From assembly GCA_019747905.1 (NCBI GenBank), contig JAIEQG010000068.1, positions 1 through 38,283 on the forward strand: DNA of 38,283 bases, in the 5' to 3' direction. Shown here in pieces: positions 9,619 to 18,171 of the stretch. The notes under the pieces were generated by a model. It had not been told where the DNA came from. It saw only the letters and a program-made list of their open reading frames with translations, and did no database searches. Within the stretch, counting starts at the first letter, position 1. Each line of letters begins with the position of its first letter. The translations under genes and the position numbers were made by a program. This DNA is from Burkholderiales bacterium (GTDB lineage Bacteria; Pseudomonadota; Gammaproteobacteria; Burkholderiales; Ga0077523).

Positions 9619-11016
9619 ATGAGCGACACCCGAACCGAATCCGACAGTTTCGGTCCCATCGAGGTCCCGGCCAATGCGCTCTGGGGCGCCCAGACGGAAC
9701 GCAGCCTGCGCTATTTCGCGATCGGCGAGCAGCGCATGCCGCTCCCGGTGATCCACGCGCTTGCCCGGATCAAGTGGGCGGCGGCGCTGGTCAACCGCGA
9801 GCTCGGTCGCCTCGATGCCGCGAAGGCCGACGCCATCGCAGCAGCGGCCGAGCGAGTGGCGGCCGGCGAGTTCGATCGCGAGTTTCCGCTATCGGTGTGG
9901 CAGACCGGCTCGGGCACCCAGAGCAACATGAACGTCAACGAGGTCGTGGCGAACCTGGCTTCACGCGCGCTCGGCGGGCCGATCGGTGCCAAGCGCCTCG
10001 TGCACGCGAACGACGAAGTGAATCTCGGGCAATCGTCCAACGACGTCTTTCCGACGGCGATGCACGTGGCCGTCGCGGGCCAGGTCGAAGCGCGCCTGCT
10101 GCCGGCCCTGGGCGAGTTGCGGGCGGCGTTGGCCGGGAAGGCAGCGACGTTCGCCGACGTCGTCAAGATCGGCCGCACCCATCTGCAGGACGCCACCCCG
10201 GTGACGCTGGGACAGGAGTTCGGCGGCTACGTCGCCCAGATCACGCTGTGCGAGGCGGCTGTGATGGCTGCTTTGGCGCCGGTGTGCACGCTGGCCATCG
10301 GTGGCACCGCGGTGGGGACCGGCCTCAACACGCATCCCGAGTTCGGCCCCCGAGTCGCGACCCGGCTCGCCGAGCGGCTCGGCCTGCCGTTGCGTCCCGC
10401 GGACAATCTGTTCGCCGCCATGGCGGGCCATGAAGCGCTGGTGGGTCTGCACGGTGCGATGAAGATGCTCGCTGTCGCCTTGACCAAGATCGCGAGCGAC
10501 ATCCGCCTGATGGGCAGCGGCCCGCGCGCCGGGCTGGGTGAGCTGCAACTGCCCGAGAACGAGCCGGGCAGCTCCATCATGCCGGGCAAGGTGAACCCGA
10601 CCCAGGTGGAGGCGCTCACCATGGTGTGCGCGCAGGTGATGGGGCACGACGCGGCCATCGCCTTTGCCGCAAGCCAGGGGCAATTCGAACTCAACGTATA
10701 CAAGCCGCTGATCGCTTTCGACGTGCTCGACAGCCTGCGGCTGCTCGCCGATGCCATGGAGAGCTTCTCCCGGCACTGCGTGGCCGGCATCACGGTGAAC
10801 GAGGCGCGCGTCGAGGAACTGCTGCAACGCTCGCTCATGCTGGTTACCGCGCTGGCACCGCACATCGGTTACGTCCGCGCGGCGCAGATCGCAAAGCATG
10901 CCCACAAGGAAGGGCTTTCGCTGCGGGAAGCGGCAATCGGGCTGGGTGCCGTCACCGCGGAACAGTTCGACGCCTGGGTCGATCCGCGGCGAATGCTCGG
11001 CCCTGCGAACCACTGA
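9619..11016 (+). CDS. fumC: Class II fumarate hydratase
   Basis: 465 residues. It interconverts fumarate and L-malate in the TCA cycle and needs no iron-sulfur cluster. The superfamily signature [13 protein letters not shown] is at 317-329, placing the catalytic Ser at 318, and [10 protein letters not shown] places His188. Both numbers match those used for E. coli FumC, so no indel precedes them. The ATG at the start of [12 protein letters not shown] was chosen because the family N-terminus begins there; the frame stays open further upstream, but that part overlaps the preceding gene. The start lies 36 bp after the lipoprotein gene, and a large inverted repeat follows the stop. Confidence 0.97.
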   Translation: MSDTRTESDSFGPIEVPANALWGAQTERSLRYFAIGEQRMPLPVIHALARIKWAAALVNRELGRLDAAKADAIAAAAERVAAGEFDREFPLSVWQTGSGTQSNMNVNEVVANLASRALGGPIGAKRLVHANDEVNLGQSSNDVFPTAMHVAVAGQVEARLLPALGELRAALAGKAATFADVVKIGRTHLQDATPVTLGQEFGGYVAQITLCEAAVMAALAPVCTLAIGGTAVGTGLNTHPEFGPRVATRLAERLGLPLRPADNLFAAMAGHEALVGLHGAMKMLAVALTKIASDIRLMGSGPRAGLGELQLPENEPGSSIMPGKVNPTQVEALTMVCAQVMGHDAAIAFAASQGQFELNVYKPLIAFDVLDSLRLLADAMESFSRHCVAGITVNEARVEELLQRSLMLVTALAPHIGYVRAAQIAKHAHKEGLSLREAAIGLGAVTAEQFDAWVDPRRMLGPANH

Positions 11017-11053
11017 AGCGAATCTCCATCGCAAGCATCCAACAGGGCAAGAC

Positions 11054-11158
11054 TCCTTCACCACGAAGGACACTAAGGACACGAAGGTTCACGAAGAATG
11101 ATGTCTTTGCTTTTCCTTCGTGTTCCTTCGTGTCCTTAGTGTCCTTCGTGGTGAAGGA
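11054..11158. repeat. Long inverted repeat (GGACAC-AAGGACACGAAGG type)
   Basis: Arms at 11054-11087 and 11125-11158 are perfectly complementary over 34 bp. The pairing extends, after two mismatches, by 7 bp more (to 11096 and 11116), leaving a 19-bp loop. Each arm is built from short iterated units around GGACACNAAGG. It lies between fumC and the convergent outer-membrane gene and could act as a bidirectional terminator. From general knowledge, similar 'caccacgaaggacac' repeats turn up in intergenic DNA of many environmental bacteria and give rise to spurious peptides such as SFVSFVV. Confidence 0.92.
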
Positions 11159-11177
11159 TGTGCCTTTCAGCGACCCG

Positions 11178-11828
11178 CTAGAACAAGTACTGCACCCCCG
11201 CTGACAACATGTCGACCTTACCGTCGCGACCCTTGAAGTCGAGGTTGTAACGGTCCCAGTCGACGCGGAGCAGGAGCTGCGGCGCGAGCGCCATCGTCGC
11301 GCCGGCGCCGTAGGTCAGACCGAAATCGCGCTCCTTGCCGGCGAGGTGCGCCGGCACGTTGCCCGTGGTGTTGGTCCAGGCGTACATCGTACCGACCTTC
11401 GCATTGACGCCGAACCGGTCGCCGATCGGCACGCCGGCGATCAGGCTCAGGTTCGCACCCTGGGCAGTCTGGCGGCCGCCGTTCGTGTCGGGCCGTCCGA
11501 GATTCACGTACCCGATCTCGGCGCCGAGGTAGTCGTTGAACTTGGTGCCGGTGTACAGCTTGAATCCGAGGGTGCTGTCGTCGCAGCCGGAACCGGACGG
11601 GCAGTCAGTACGCCAGTCGGTCGCGCCGACGTTACCGCCGATGTAGCTGCCGTGAGTCCACTGCCGCACGTCGTAGGACGTGCTGCCGCCTCGATCGGCA
11701 GACGCAGTCGTCGCCGGCTTCGGCTCGTTGGTCGATTGACCGTCGATGGTCTGCGCGAATGCGCCAGCGACAGCGAGCGTCAGCGTTGCGCTCAAGGCCA
11801 TGGTCTGGATCAGTGGTCGAGTGTGCAT
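11178..11828 (-). CDS. Outer-membrane beta-barrel protein, OmpA-like barrel
   Basis: 216 residues with a signal peptide (cleavage after AGAFA, about residue 25). A Thr/Ser/Pro-rich linker follows, then a barrel of roughly eight strands ([11 protein letters not shown] near 62-72, [36 protein letters not shown]). It ends in the aromatic VQYLF typical of outer-membrane insertion signals. There is no C-terminal OmpA peptidoglycan-binding domain, so it is a barrel only. A Cys pair sits in an early loop ([10 protein letters not shown]). A good ribosome-binding site, AAAGGAA, precedes the ATG. The substrate or role is unknown; it resembles small stress-related barrels and opens a block of envelope genes. 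Confidence 0.85.
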   Translation of the reverse strand: MHTRPLIQTMALSATLTLAVAGAFAQTIDGQSTNEPKPATTASADRGGSTSYDVRQWTHGSYIGGNVGATDWRTDCPSGSGCDDSTLGFKLYTGTKFNDYLGAEIGYVNLGRPDTNGGRQTAQGANLSLIAGVPIGDRFGVNAKVGTMYAWTNTTGNVPAHLAGKERDFGLTYGAGATMALAPQLLLRVDWDRYNLDFKGRDGKVDMLSAGVQYLF

Positions 11829-12132
11829 CGGGTGTTCCTTTCATCGTGGAGGGAATATGCCGGCGCGGTGGCATGGGGCGGAGATGTGCCGTGTGGCGGT
11901 CCGCGCATCGGCGATGTGGAATCGCCGTCGACAACCGCATTCTTTCCGGTGCAGGCGCCGCGGCATGTCGGACTCGGGATGCAATTCCTGTAGGACGCCG
12001 CGCGACGCTGTCCGGGGAATGACAGCGGCGTGTCAGCGCTGTCTGACGCGAGTTCCGGCGGTGCACCGACGGATCACTGGCGTGCGCCTGCGTAACCTGC
12101 AGCCGTCCCCTGACGTAACCGAGGAGCCAGCC
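11829..12132. other. 304-bp divergent spacer without a recognisable gene
   Basis: It separates the outer-membrane barrel gene (minus) from the DUF1328 gene (plus) and must hold both promoters. A short direct repeat, CGTAACC, occurs twice in the last 50 bp before the DUF1328 ribosome-binding site (GAGGAG). A CAGCGCTG palindrome lies in the GTGTCAGCGCTGTCTGAC stretch near 12030. No confident -35/-10 pair, hairpin terminator or RNA gene was seen. Confidence 0.4.
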
Positions 12133-12297
12133 ATGCTGTATTACGCCGCCATATTTTTCGTGATCGCACTCATCGCCGCCGTGTTCGGATTCACCGGCAT
12201 CGCTGCCGGTGCCGCCGGCATCGCGAAGATCCTGTTCTTCGTGTTCCTGGTGCTGTTCATCGTGAGCCTGCTCGTTGGTCGCAGGCCGGGTGCCTGA
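12133..12297 (+). CDS. DUF1328 (UPF0391) small membrane protein
   Basis: 54 residues, matching the YtjA/UPF0391 family in length and pattern. There are two hydrophobic helices ([18 protein letters not shown] and [16 protein letters not shown]) separated by a Gly/Ala turn, with a short basic end. The ATG follows GAGGAG at a normal distance; the longer open frame upstream overlaps the spacer and is not credible. The biochemical role is unknown. Members commonly sit beside stress genes, as here, where a conserved basic protein and a Crp/Fnr regulator follow. Confidence 0.9.
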   Translation: MLYYAAIFFVIALIAAVFGFTGIAAGAAGIAKILFFVFLVLFIVSLLVGRRPGA

Positions 12298-12343
12298 CGC
12301 CCACGACTGCCGCACGGCGACCGACACGAACGAGGAGAACGCG

Positions 12344-12661
12344 ATGAAGACCACCAACCGCACGACCCGATCCACCGCCAAGACTCGCGGCGCGACCAAG
12401 CGTCAGTTTCCGGCCCGGCACAAGCCGCAGGCACAGGAGTTCGGCGAGGGCAACTACCAGGCGACCCGCAACTACGACCGTGCTGCCACTGCCTTTGCGC
12501 ACTCCGGTGCGGTCAAGCCGGCCGCAAAGGCGGCTGCACCGCGCACCAGGCAGGAGGCGGCCGACATGGCGCAAGCCGAAGCCGAAGGCCGCGCGCGCAG
12601 CAAGGGTGAGGACCCTGCGCTGCACCTCAAGGACTTCTTCATGGACGTGTCCAAGCCGTAA
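12344..12661 (+). CDS. Hypothetical basic, Ala-rich protein
   Basis: 105 residues, not assigned to a family with a known function. It starts with a strongly basic, Thr/Lys/Arg-rich segment (MKTTNRTTRSTAKTRGATKR) and continues through an Ala-rich helix with charged heptads (EAADMAQAEAEGRARS). It closes with an acidic/hydrophobic tail, DFFMDVSKP. No signal peptide, membrane segment or Cys is present. The basic N-terminus suggests nucleic acid or membrane-surface binding, but this is only composition. A CGAGGAGA ribosome-binding site precedes the ATG. It lies 46 bp after DUF1328 and 31 bp before the Crp/Fnr gene, so the three are probably one unit. Confidence 0.75.
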   Translation: MKTTNRTTRSTAKTRGATKRQFPARHKPQAQEFGEGNYQATRNYDRAATAFAHSGAVKPAAKAAAPRTRQEAADMAQAEAEGRARSKGEDPALHLKDFFMDVSKP

Positions 12662-12692
12662 CGACCGTCAGCCAGCAAACGAGGTGAATGCC

Positions 12693-13487
12693 ATGACTGC
12701 AGCGCTCGCCGTAGCAACGATTCTTCCGCCGCAAGGATCGTCCTTGCGGGCGGCCCCTCCATCCCGCCCCCGCCTGGCACTGGTCGATCCGCGTCTGCGC
12801 CGCAACCGCATCCTGCAGGCGCTGACCGACGAGGCGTGGGCGCGGGTGGCCCCGCAGCTGCAACTGATCGAGTGCCCCGCAGGCACGATCCTCGAGGAGC
12901 CTGGCGTGCCGTCGCCGTACGTCTACTTTCCGGCCGATGCCGTCGTCTCGCTCCTGTGCGTCACCCATGATGGCGCGGCCTCGGAAGTGGCAAGGGTCGG
13001 CCCGGAGGGCATGATCGGAATCACGCCCATACTGGGTGGTCCCGCGACTTCGAACCGGGCGATCGTGCAGACCGGCGGTCATGCTTTTCGCGCGCGGGCC
13101 GACGGCATTCGCGTGGAATTCGAAAGCGGCGGCTGCATGCAGCGCCTGCTGCTGCGCTACACCCAGTCGCTGTTGACGCAGATGGCGCAGACGGCTGTGT
13201 GCAATCGGCGTCACTCGCTGCATCAGCAGCTTTGCCGCTATCTGCTGACGAGCATCGATCGGGCCGTGAGCAACACGCTCGCGATCACGCACGAACGGAT
13301 CGCCGCCATGCTGGGTGTACGCCGCGAAGGCGTGACCGAATGCGCGGGCCAGTTGCAGCGCCTCGGTGCGATCCATTGCAGTCGCGGCCACATCGCCGTT
13401 CTCGACCGCGCGGTGCTGGAGGCGAACGCCTGCGAGTGCTACGGCGTGTTGCGGGGTGAGTCGCACCACCTGCAGGCCGCCGTCTGA
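12693..13487 (+). CDS. Crp/Fnr family transcriptional regulator
   Basis: 264 residues. A cyclic-nucleotide-binding-like beta barrel occupies about 45-160 (PAGTILEEPG, YVYFPADAVVSLL, EVARVGPEGMIG). A Crp-type winged helix follows at about 185-245 (ITHERIAAMLGVRREGVTECAGQLQRLGAI). There is no N-terminal Cys cluster, so it is not an oxygen-sensing FNR. The barrel lacks an obvious cAMP-type RxS loop, so a ligand cannot be named. The helix-turn-helix has the ARLGVRREGV form found in soil-bacterial stress regulators of this class. It sits among envelope-stress genes and may control them. The ATG after GAGGTGAATGCC was chosen because the frame further upstream overlaps the preceding gene. Confidence 0.88.
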   Translation: MTAALAVATILPPQGSSLRAAPPSRPRLALVDPRLRRNRILQALTDEAWARVAPQLQLIECPAGTILEEPGVPSPYVYFPADAVVSLLCVTHDGAASEVARVGPEGMIGITPILGGPATSNRAIVQTGGHAFRARADGIRVEFESGGCMQRLLLRYTQSLLTQMAQTAVCNRRHSLHQQLCRYLLTSIDRAVSNTLAITHERIAAMLGVRREGVTECAGQLQRLGAIHCSRGHIAVLDRAVLEANACECYGVLRGESHHLQAAV

Positions 13488-13505
13488 TCGCTCGACCGAA
13501 GCGGC

Positions 13506-13521
13506 GTAGGTCGGGACCTAC
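13506..13521. other. Perfect 7-bp inverted repeat after the Crp/Fnr gene
   Basis: GTAGGTC at 13506-13512 pairs with GACCTAC at 13515-13521 around a GG centre, 18 bp after the regulator stop and 135 bp before the entericidin start. It lacks a T-run, so a factor-independent terminator is unlikely. It could be an operator for the entericidin/CsbD unit. Confidence 0.35.
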
Positions 13522-13656
13522 ATCTCTACCAGCCGCCGGCCGACCGATTGCGCTGCCGACCGTCGATACAGTGGGACCGTGTTCGAAACGCGGTGCAAGG
13601 CACCGGCAGGACGCGAACCACAACCATCGTTTCACTGCGAAGAAGGAGATTTCGAG

Positions 13657-13800
13657 ATGAAGAGAATCGTGGCGTTGCTGATGTTGCTGTCGTTCGCGGC
13701 CCTGTCGGGCTGCAACACGATCGAGGGTGCCGGCAAGGACCTCGAGCGTGGCGGAGAGAAGCTGCAGGGCACCGCGAAGGACACGAAGGAGAAGATGTAA
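13657..13800 (+). CDS. Entericidin A/B family lipoprotein
   Basis: 47 residues: a short signal with lipobox LSGC (16-19, lipidated Cys19), then NTIEGAGKDLERGGEKLQG, the typical entericidin helix. Entericidins are small cell-envelope lipoproteins of an antidote/toxin pair (EcnA/EcnB); EcnB-type members are induced by osmotic stress and in stationary phase. Only one copy is present, so a pair is not formed here. The AAGGAGA ribosome-binding site is strong and well spaced. CsbD follows 55 bp downstream on the same strand. Confidence 0.93.
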   Translation: MKRIVALLMLLSFAALSGCNTIEGAGKDLERGGEKLQGTAKDTKEKM

Positions 13801-13855
13801 CGGTGCCGGCATTCCGTCGCGCCGATCAATCAATCACGAGTGAAGGAGTTCAACC

Positions 13856-14092
13856 ATGAATTGGGATCGAATCGAAGGCAACTGGAAGCAGGTCAAGGGC
13901 AAGATCAAGGAACAGTGGGGCAAGCTCACCGACGATCACATCGACGTCATCGCCGGCAAGCGCGACCAGCTGGTGGGCCGCATCCAGGAGTCCTACGGCA
14001 TCGCCAAGGACGAAGCCGAACGCCAGGTGAGCGACTGGGAACGTCGCAACGAGCGCCTGTTCAAGGGCGAGCAGCAAGAGAAGACGTACTGA
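13856..14092 (+). CDS. CsbD family stress protein
   Basis: 78 residues, full length for CsbD. The N-terminal signature is MNWDRIEGNWKQVKGKIKEQ (1-20), followed by the helical LTDDHIDVIAGKRDQLVGRIQ. The family is small, soluble and hydrophilic and is induced by general stress (sigma-B in Bacillus, other controls in proteobacteria); its biochemical role is unknown. The ribosome-binding site AAGGAG is clear. It lies between the entericidin and a secreted Cys-repeat protein, all on one strand with short gaps. Confidence 0.95.
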   Translation: MNWDRIEGNWKQVKGKIKEQWGKLTDDHIDVIAGKRDQLVGRIQESYGIAKDEAERQVSDWERRNERLFKGEQQEKTY

Positions 14093-14128
14093 GCACAGCC
14101 CCGTTCATCCCCAGACGAAGGAGAGACC

Positions 14129-14707
14129 ATGACGTTCAAACGACAACTCATGACCGTGGCCGTGGCGAGTGCGCTCGCGTTCTCGGCCGGCGCGATGGCA
14201 GCCCAAGGCGCGGTGACCGAAGCGGACGAAGACCGGATCGAGGCGGACTTCAAGGCCGCCAAGGAACGCTGCGATGACGTGAAGGGCAACGCGAAGGACG
14301 TGTGCCTGCTCGAAGCCAAGGGTGCTGCGAAAGTCGCCAAGGCGGAACTCAAGGTGCGCGAGGAAGACACGCCCAAGAACCGCTACAAGCTGCACGTGAC
14401 CAAGGCCGAGGCGGACTACGACGTCGCGAAGGAGAAGTGCGACGAACTCGCCGGCAACGCCAAGGACGTGTGCGTGAAGGATGCCAAGGCAGCCCTCGCC
14501 GCGGCCAAGGCGGATGCCAAGGCCGAACTCAAGGTGAGCAAGGCGAAGCGCGAAGCGCGCGAGGAAGTGAAGGAATCGCGCGAGGATGCGGCCGAGGCCA
14601 AGCGTGAAGCCAGCTACGCGGCAGCGAAGGAACGCTGCGACAACTATGCCGGCGACGCCAAGGACCGCTGCATCGCGGACGCGAAGGCGAGGTTCGGCAT
14701 CAACTAA
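14129..14707 (+). CDS. Secreted Lys/Ala/Glu-rich protein with three Cys-pair repeats
   Basis: 192 residues with a signal peptide (cleavage near AMA-A, 24-25). The mature part is almost entirely charged helix and contains three copies of a ~22-residue unit (AKERCD..xGNAKDVC..DAK). The Cys pairs are C48/C59, C104/C115 and C170/C181, always spaced C-x10-C. Copies one and two are each followed by AKAELKV (near 70 and 130), so the repeat is longer than the Cys core. In the oxidising periplasm each pair could form a disulfide-stapled helical hairpin. I recognise no named family with an assigned function. The GGAGAGACC ribosome-binding site is good, and the gene continues the entericidin-csbD run. 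Confidence 0.88.
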   Translation: MTFKRQLMTVAVASALAFSAGAMAAQGAVTEADEDRIEADFKAAKERCDDVKGNAKDVCLLEAKGAAKVAKAELKVREEDTPKNRYKLHVTKAEADYDVAKEKCDELAGNAKDVCVKDAKAALAAAKADAKAELKVSKAKREAREEVKESREDAAEAKREASYAAAKERCDNYAGDAKDRCIADAKARFGIN

Positions 14708-14827
14708 CGCAACACGCGCAACACGAGCCGCGACTCGCGGTGCAGGAGTCGGCTGTCGGGAACCGGATGGTTGCCGACAGCCGGTCCGTCCTGGCGGGGC
14801 GGCACCGAATCGATCGGGGGCAAGGCA

Positions 14828-15178
14828 GTGAACGACACGCGTACATCGAGCGACGGCACCGTGGCGTCGCGGCTTGCGGCCCGGTTGCTTTATGCCTCGG
14901 CGCTAGGCCTTCTGGGCGCGGGTGCCGGTGGCTGGATCGCCTACGACCAGGTCGATCCGGTCGTTCAGTTCGTCGCTCTCACGCTGGCTTTCGCGAGCGT
15001 CCTCGCGTCGATCACTCTCGCCGTGCTGGCTCTCGGCGAGGTCGAGGGCAAGGACCATCCGCCGCCGCAGGCGGGTCCGTGTCCCCTGGACCGCGGGCGC
15101 CGCTGGAACGGCACCGGATCGCCCCGCGCAGCGGTCGGCCAGCGGTGGGCGACGCACGAACGAAGCGGATCTCGGTGA
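14828..15178 (+). CDS. Possible small two-helix membrane protein
   Basis: If translation starts at the GTG preceded by GGGGGCAAGGCA, the product is 116 residues. It would have two hydrophobic helices (LLYASALGLLGAGAGGWIAY and VALTLAFASVLASITLAVLAL) and a Gly/Pro/Arg-rich tail that looks unselected. The tail runs toward the convergent kinase gene. I recognise no family. The two clean helices and the Asp-rich loop between them argue for a real gene. The non-ATG start and poor tail argue against it. Confidence 0.4.
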   Translation: MNDTRTSSDGTVASRLAARLLYASALGLLGAGAGGWIAYDQVDPVVQFVALTLAFASVLASITLAVLALGEVEGKDHPPPQAGPCPLDRGRRWNGTGSPRAAVGQRWATHERSGSR

Positions 15179-15209
15179 GGCGGCTGTCCCGGTGCCACTG
15201 CGCGGACGG

Positions 15210-16655
15210 TCAGGCGATGTTCTCGGGAACCGGCCGGCGCCCGGGAGGCGGCGGCTCCTCGCTCGGGTGCGCTGACGGCGCTGGAGGGGTTTCGTTCAAC
15301 GGCAGTGTCGCCGAGATGCGCGTCCCACGCCCGGGCACGCTATCCACGACCAGCGACCCGCCGCGGGCCGCAAGTCGCTCGCGCATGCCGAGGATGCCAT
15401 GGGCCTTGGGTCGCGTTTCGTCAGCCCGGAAACCGATGCCGTAGTCCTCGATCTCGAGGACGCAGCACTGCCCGGGCTGCACGACGAGGCTCACGCGGAT
15501 GCGTTGCGTCTTCGAATACTTGGTCGCATTGTTGAGCGATTCCTGGAGGATGCGGAACAGCGCGATGGCCGCCTCTTCGGACAGGTCGGGATCGTTCTCG
15601 GGGAGATCGAGTTCGAGTGCCCAGTGCGCCTGGTCCGCGGCCTGGCTCACCAGTTCGCGTGCGGCGGTCACCAGACCGAATGAAGTGAGCGTGGTGGGTC
15701 GCAGCCCCTCGGTGATCCGGCGTTTGGCCTGCACCCCCTGGTCGATATGCTTGAGCGCGCGGGTGAGCTTCTCGGCGAGCACAGCCTGGTCCGCCTGGAG
15801 CTTGCCCCGGACCCAGGAGATGTCCATGCGCGTGGCAGTCAGGATGGAACCGAGTTCGTCGTGCAGCTCGCGTGCGAGGCGCGATTTCTCGGCTTCGCTG
15901 ATCTCCTGCAGGTGCGACGCGAGCATTGCGAGCTGTGCGGTGCGCGCCTTCACCTGGGCATCAAGCTCGAAGCCCTGTTGGCGCGCTTCGCGCCAGTGGC
16001 GCTTCAACCAGCGCACGAGCATGATCAGCAGCAGCACGTTGAGCGCCGTGACGGCCGCGATGCTCAAGCGCGCGATCTGCGCGTGCGACCGCCAGGTCGC
16101 CACTCGCTCCCCGACCCGGTCGTTCTCGGCGACCTGCAGTTCCTCCACGAGCTGGCGGATCGCGTCCATGCGGTACTTGCCGACGTCCGTGGCGACCAGG
16201 CCGATCGCGCCTTCCCAGTCGCCTTGGCGCGCGGCGAACAGCGTCTTCTCCATCTCGGCCACCTTGCGTGCTGTCTCGGTCTTGATGAGCCGCATGCGCT
16301 CTGCGTCGAGCCCGGTACCGGTATTGGTGAAGTAAGTCTCGAGCTGCTCCAGCAGCGTCGTGATCTCCGGCAGCGCTTCGCGGTACGGCTCGAGATACGG
16401 CTCGGAATGCGTGAGGAGGTAGCCGCGCTGCGCGGTTTCGGCGTCGGCGAGGCGGCGAGCAAGGCGACCGAGCTTCGCATACACGCGCACCCCTTCCATG
16501 GCCTTGCTGTGTTCCTGCTCGAGGCGGGAGTGACCGGTTTCCGATACCACCAGGATGCCCAGGGTCACGATGCTGCACACGAACAACGTGAGGTCCCACC
16601 GCCAGCCGGCCAGGGTACGGCGCAGGACTTCCTGTAGGTCACGCAGGGAACTCAT
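15210..16655 (-). CDS. CHASE3-like sensor histidine kinase of the NarL/DegS type
   Basis: 481 residues. Membrane helix 1 is at ~22-38 and helix 2 at ~196-214. They bracket a helical periplasmic sensor domain (AETAQRGYLLTHSEPYLEPY, 72-91) that looks like CHASE3. The HisKA_3 dimerisation helix carries the phospho-acceptor His265 (ARELHDELGS). The ATPase domain has the N-box SLNNATKY (373-380), EDYGIGF (403-409) and GRGT (442-445). The ~25-residue tail is Pro-rich. The divergent LuxR-type response regulator 620 bp away is the obvious partner. A GGAAGGA ribosome-binding site precedes the ATG. The signal is unknown; the company of envelope-stress genes suggests a stress cue. Confidence 0.93.
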   Translation of the reverse strand: MSSLRDLQEVLRRTLAGWRWDLTLFVCSIVTLGILVVSETGHSRLEQEHSKAMEGVRVYAKLGRLARRLADAETAQRGYLLTHSEPYLEPYREALPEITTLLEQLETYFTNTGTGLDAERMRLIKTETARKVAEMEKTLFAARQGDWEGAIGLVATDVGKYRMDAIRQLVEELQVAENDRVGERVATWRSHAQIARLSIAAVTALNVLLLIMLVRWLKRHWREARQQGFELDAQVKARTAQLAMLASHLQEISEAEKSRLARELHDELGSILTATRMDISWVRGKLQADQAVLAEKLTRALKHIDQGVQAKRRITEGLRPTTLTSFGLVTAARELVSQAADQAHWALELDLPENDPDLSEEAAIALFRILQESLNNATKYSKTQRIRVSLVVQPGQCCVLEIEDYGIGFRADETRPKAHGILGMRERLAARGGSLVVDSVPGRGTRISATLPLNETPPAPSAHPSEEPPPPGRRPVPENIA

Positions 16656-16848
16656 GGGTCCTTCCGGGGAATCGACGGGCGCCGCCGACTATACGTGACG
16701 CACCTGCACCCACCAACAGACCGGTGCCGGTGCGCCGCGTTCAACGACGGTGCTCGAGACAGCGTAGGCGAATTCCCGCAGTTGGATGAGACGGCGTCCG
16801 ATCGCAACGGCCTCCGCCGAGGCGCACATTGAACCGGTGAGAAATCCC

Positions 16849-17166
16849 ATGAGAACTGCCATGTCGCAACCCGACGACGTCCTGTATGACGAAGCGCTGC
16901 GTCGCTATGCCGAATCCATGGCTGCGGTAGGGACACTGCTCGAAACCCTGCCGACGCCATACGACGAAGGCATGCTGCTGATGCTGGAGGAGGATGTGGA
17001 TCTGCTGAGCGCTGCCGTGATGGAGCTCAACGTGCTGGAGAAGCACATGGGCCGCCTGCCTTCGGCGGTCTCGATCCTGGTGGCCAGCGCGCGCAACCGC
17101 CTCGCGCAGGTGATCCGGGCCAAGATCGAGCTGCAGGTGGCGCTGTCCCTCACCACTGCGGAGTGA
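16849..17166 (+). CDS. Hypothetical helical protein between kinase and response regulator
   Basis: 105 residues, no recognised family. It is acidic in the first half (QPDDVLYDEALRR, LEEDVDLLSAAVMEL) and basic later (SARNRLAQVIRAKIEL), all predicted helical, with no Cys, signal or membrane segment. The ATG was chosen because GGTGAGA lies 6 bp upstream; an in-frame ATG 12 bp further in is possible. It lies between a divergent histidine kinase and its likely regulator, so a small accessory protein of the phosphorelay is one possibility. That role is inferred from position only. Confidence 0.65.
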   Translation: MRTAMSQPDDVLYDEALRRYAESMAAVGTLLETLPTPYDEGMLLMLEEDVDLLSAAVMELNVLEKHMGRLPSAVSILVASARNRLAQVIRAKIELQVALSLTTAE

Positions 17167-17278
17167 CGTTTCGTTCCATCCACGTAGGACGCATCTGACA
17201 TCCTTCGCCGGACCGGTTTGCTAGCATCGGCCCGGATAACGACAGCGCCCAGCGACGGGCGCGCGAAAGGGGATGTTC

Positions 17279-17920
17279 ATGCCACCGTTGATCCGGATTC
17301 TCATCGCCGACGATCATGAGATCGTGCGGGCCGGGTTCGCCCAGTTCATCGAGGACCAGGACGACATGGAGATCGCCGCCGAGGCCTCTACCGGCGACGA
17401 GGTGATCGCGCTGATCCGCAAGGAGACGTTCGACGTCGTGCTGCTCGACATCTCGATGCCGCACAAGAACGGCATCGACTGCCTGCGCGTCGTCCGGCAG
17501 ATCGACGAGACTTTGCCGGTGCTGGTCCTGAGCGGATTCCCGGAGGAACACTACGCGGTCAACATGCTGCGTTCCGGGGCGAACGGCTACATCGCGAAGA
17601 ACGCGCCGCCCGAGGAATTGCTGAAGGCGATCCGGGTGGTCGCCCGCGGCAAGCGCTACCTGAGCGAGACCGCGGCCGAACTGGTGTCGGCGGAACTCGC
17701 CCACCCTACGGAACGCAAGCTGCACGAGATGCTCTCGGCCCGGGAGTTCCAGATCTTCCGCAAACTCGCCGCCGGGCAGAGCCCGACCGCAATCGGTGAC
17801 GAGCTGCACCTGAGCGTCAAGACGGTCAGCACCTACCGCGCCCGCGTGCTCGAGAAGATGGGACTCAAGACCAACGCCGACCTGACCTACTACGCCATCA
17901 AGCACGCGCTGGTGGATTGA
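17279..17920 (+). CDS. LuxR/NarL-type response regulator
   Basis: 213 residues: receiver domain (1-~120) and GerE/LuxR helix-turn-helix (~147-205). Phosphorylation residues are intact: Asp11 and Asp12, acceptor Asp57 (VVLLDISMP), Ser85 and Lys107. The output helix LSVKTVSTYRARVLEKMGLKT is canonical. It probably receives phosphate from the divergent CHASE3-like kinase (same NarL class) and regulates envelope-stress genes. The ATG with AAAGGGG 6 bp upstream was chosen over the ATG two codons earlier. Confidence 0.94.
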   Translation: MPPLIRILIADDHEIVRAGFAQFIEDQDDMEIAAEASTGDEVIALIRKETFDVVLLDISMPHKNGIDCLRVVRQIDETLPVLVLSGFPEEHYAVNMLRSGANGYIAKNAPPEELLKAIRVVARGKRYLSETAAELVSAELAHPTERKLHEMLSAREFQIFRKLAAGQSPTAIGDELHLSVKTVSTYRARVLEKMGLKTNADLTYYAIKHALVD

Positions 17921-17933
17921 GCGATCGCCGTCC

Positions 17934-18024
17934 GCCCCCATCCCGACCTTCCCCCACCAACCGTGGGGGCAGGGGTTTGCACTCCCTCCCCCGGCTGCGC
18001 CGTGGGAGGGTTGGGGTGGGGGCA
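17934..18024. repeat. REP-like hairpin doublet between two response-regulator genes
   Basis: Outer arms GCCCCCATCCC and GGGGTGGGGGC enclose two stems. The first has 7-bp arms (CCCCCAC at 17951-17957 with 17963-17969). The second is a 12-bp stem with one mismatch (17984-17995 with 17999-18010). It is the same design as 5321-5411 but more diverged. It follows the LuxR-type gene by 13 bp and could end or stabilise that transcript. Confidence 0.82.
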
Positions 18025-18171
18025 AGCCCCTTGCGGTCTGGGACCCGGCGGTGGCCGCCACCAGACGTCGTGTTTGTAGGACGGACACCGACAGCCGAAT
18101 CTACGAATCTGCGAGAAACTTCCCACGGGACGCCGTATGGTCGGCGCCCTCTGGGGACCACAAGCAGTCAC

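Noticed and set aside
11041..11101. Short peptide FTTKDTKDTK and its reverse-strand counterpart SFVSLVSFVV
   Set aside because: Products of the large inverted repeat, a pattern often mis-called as protein.
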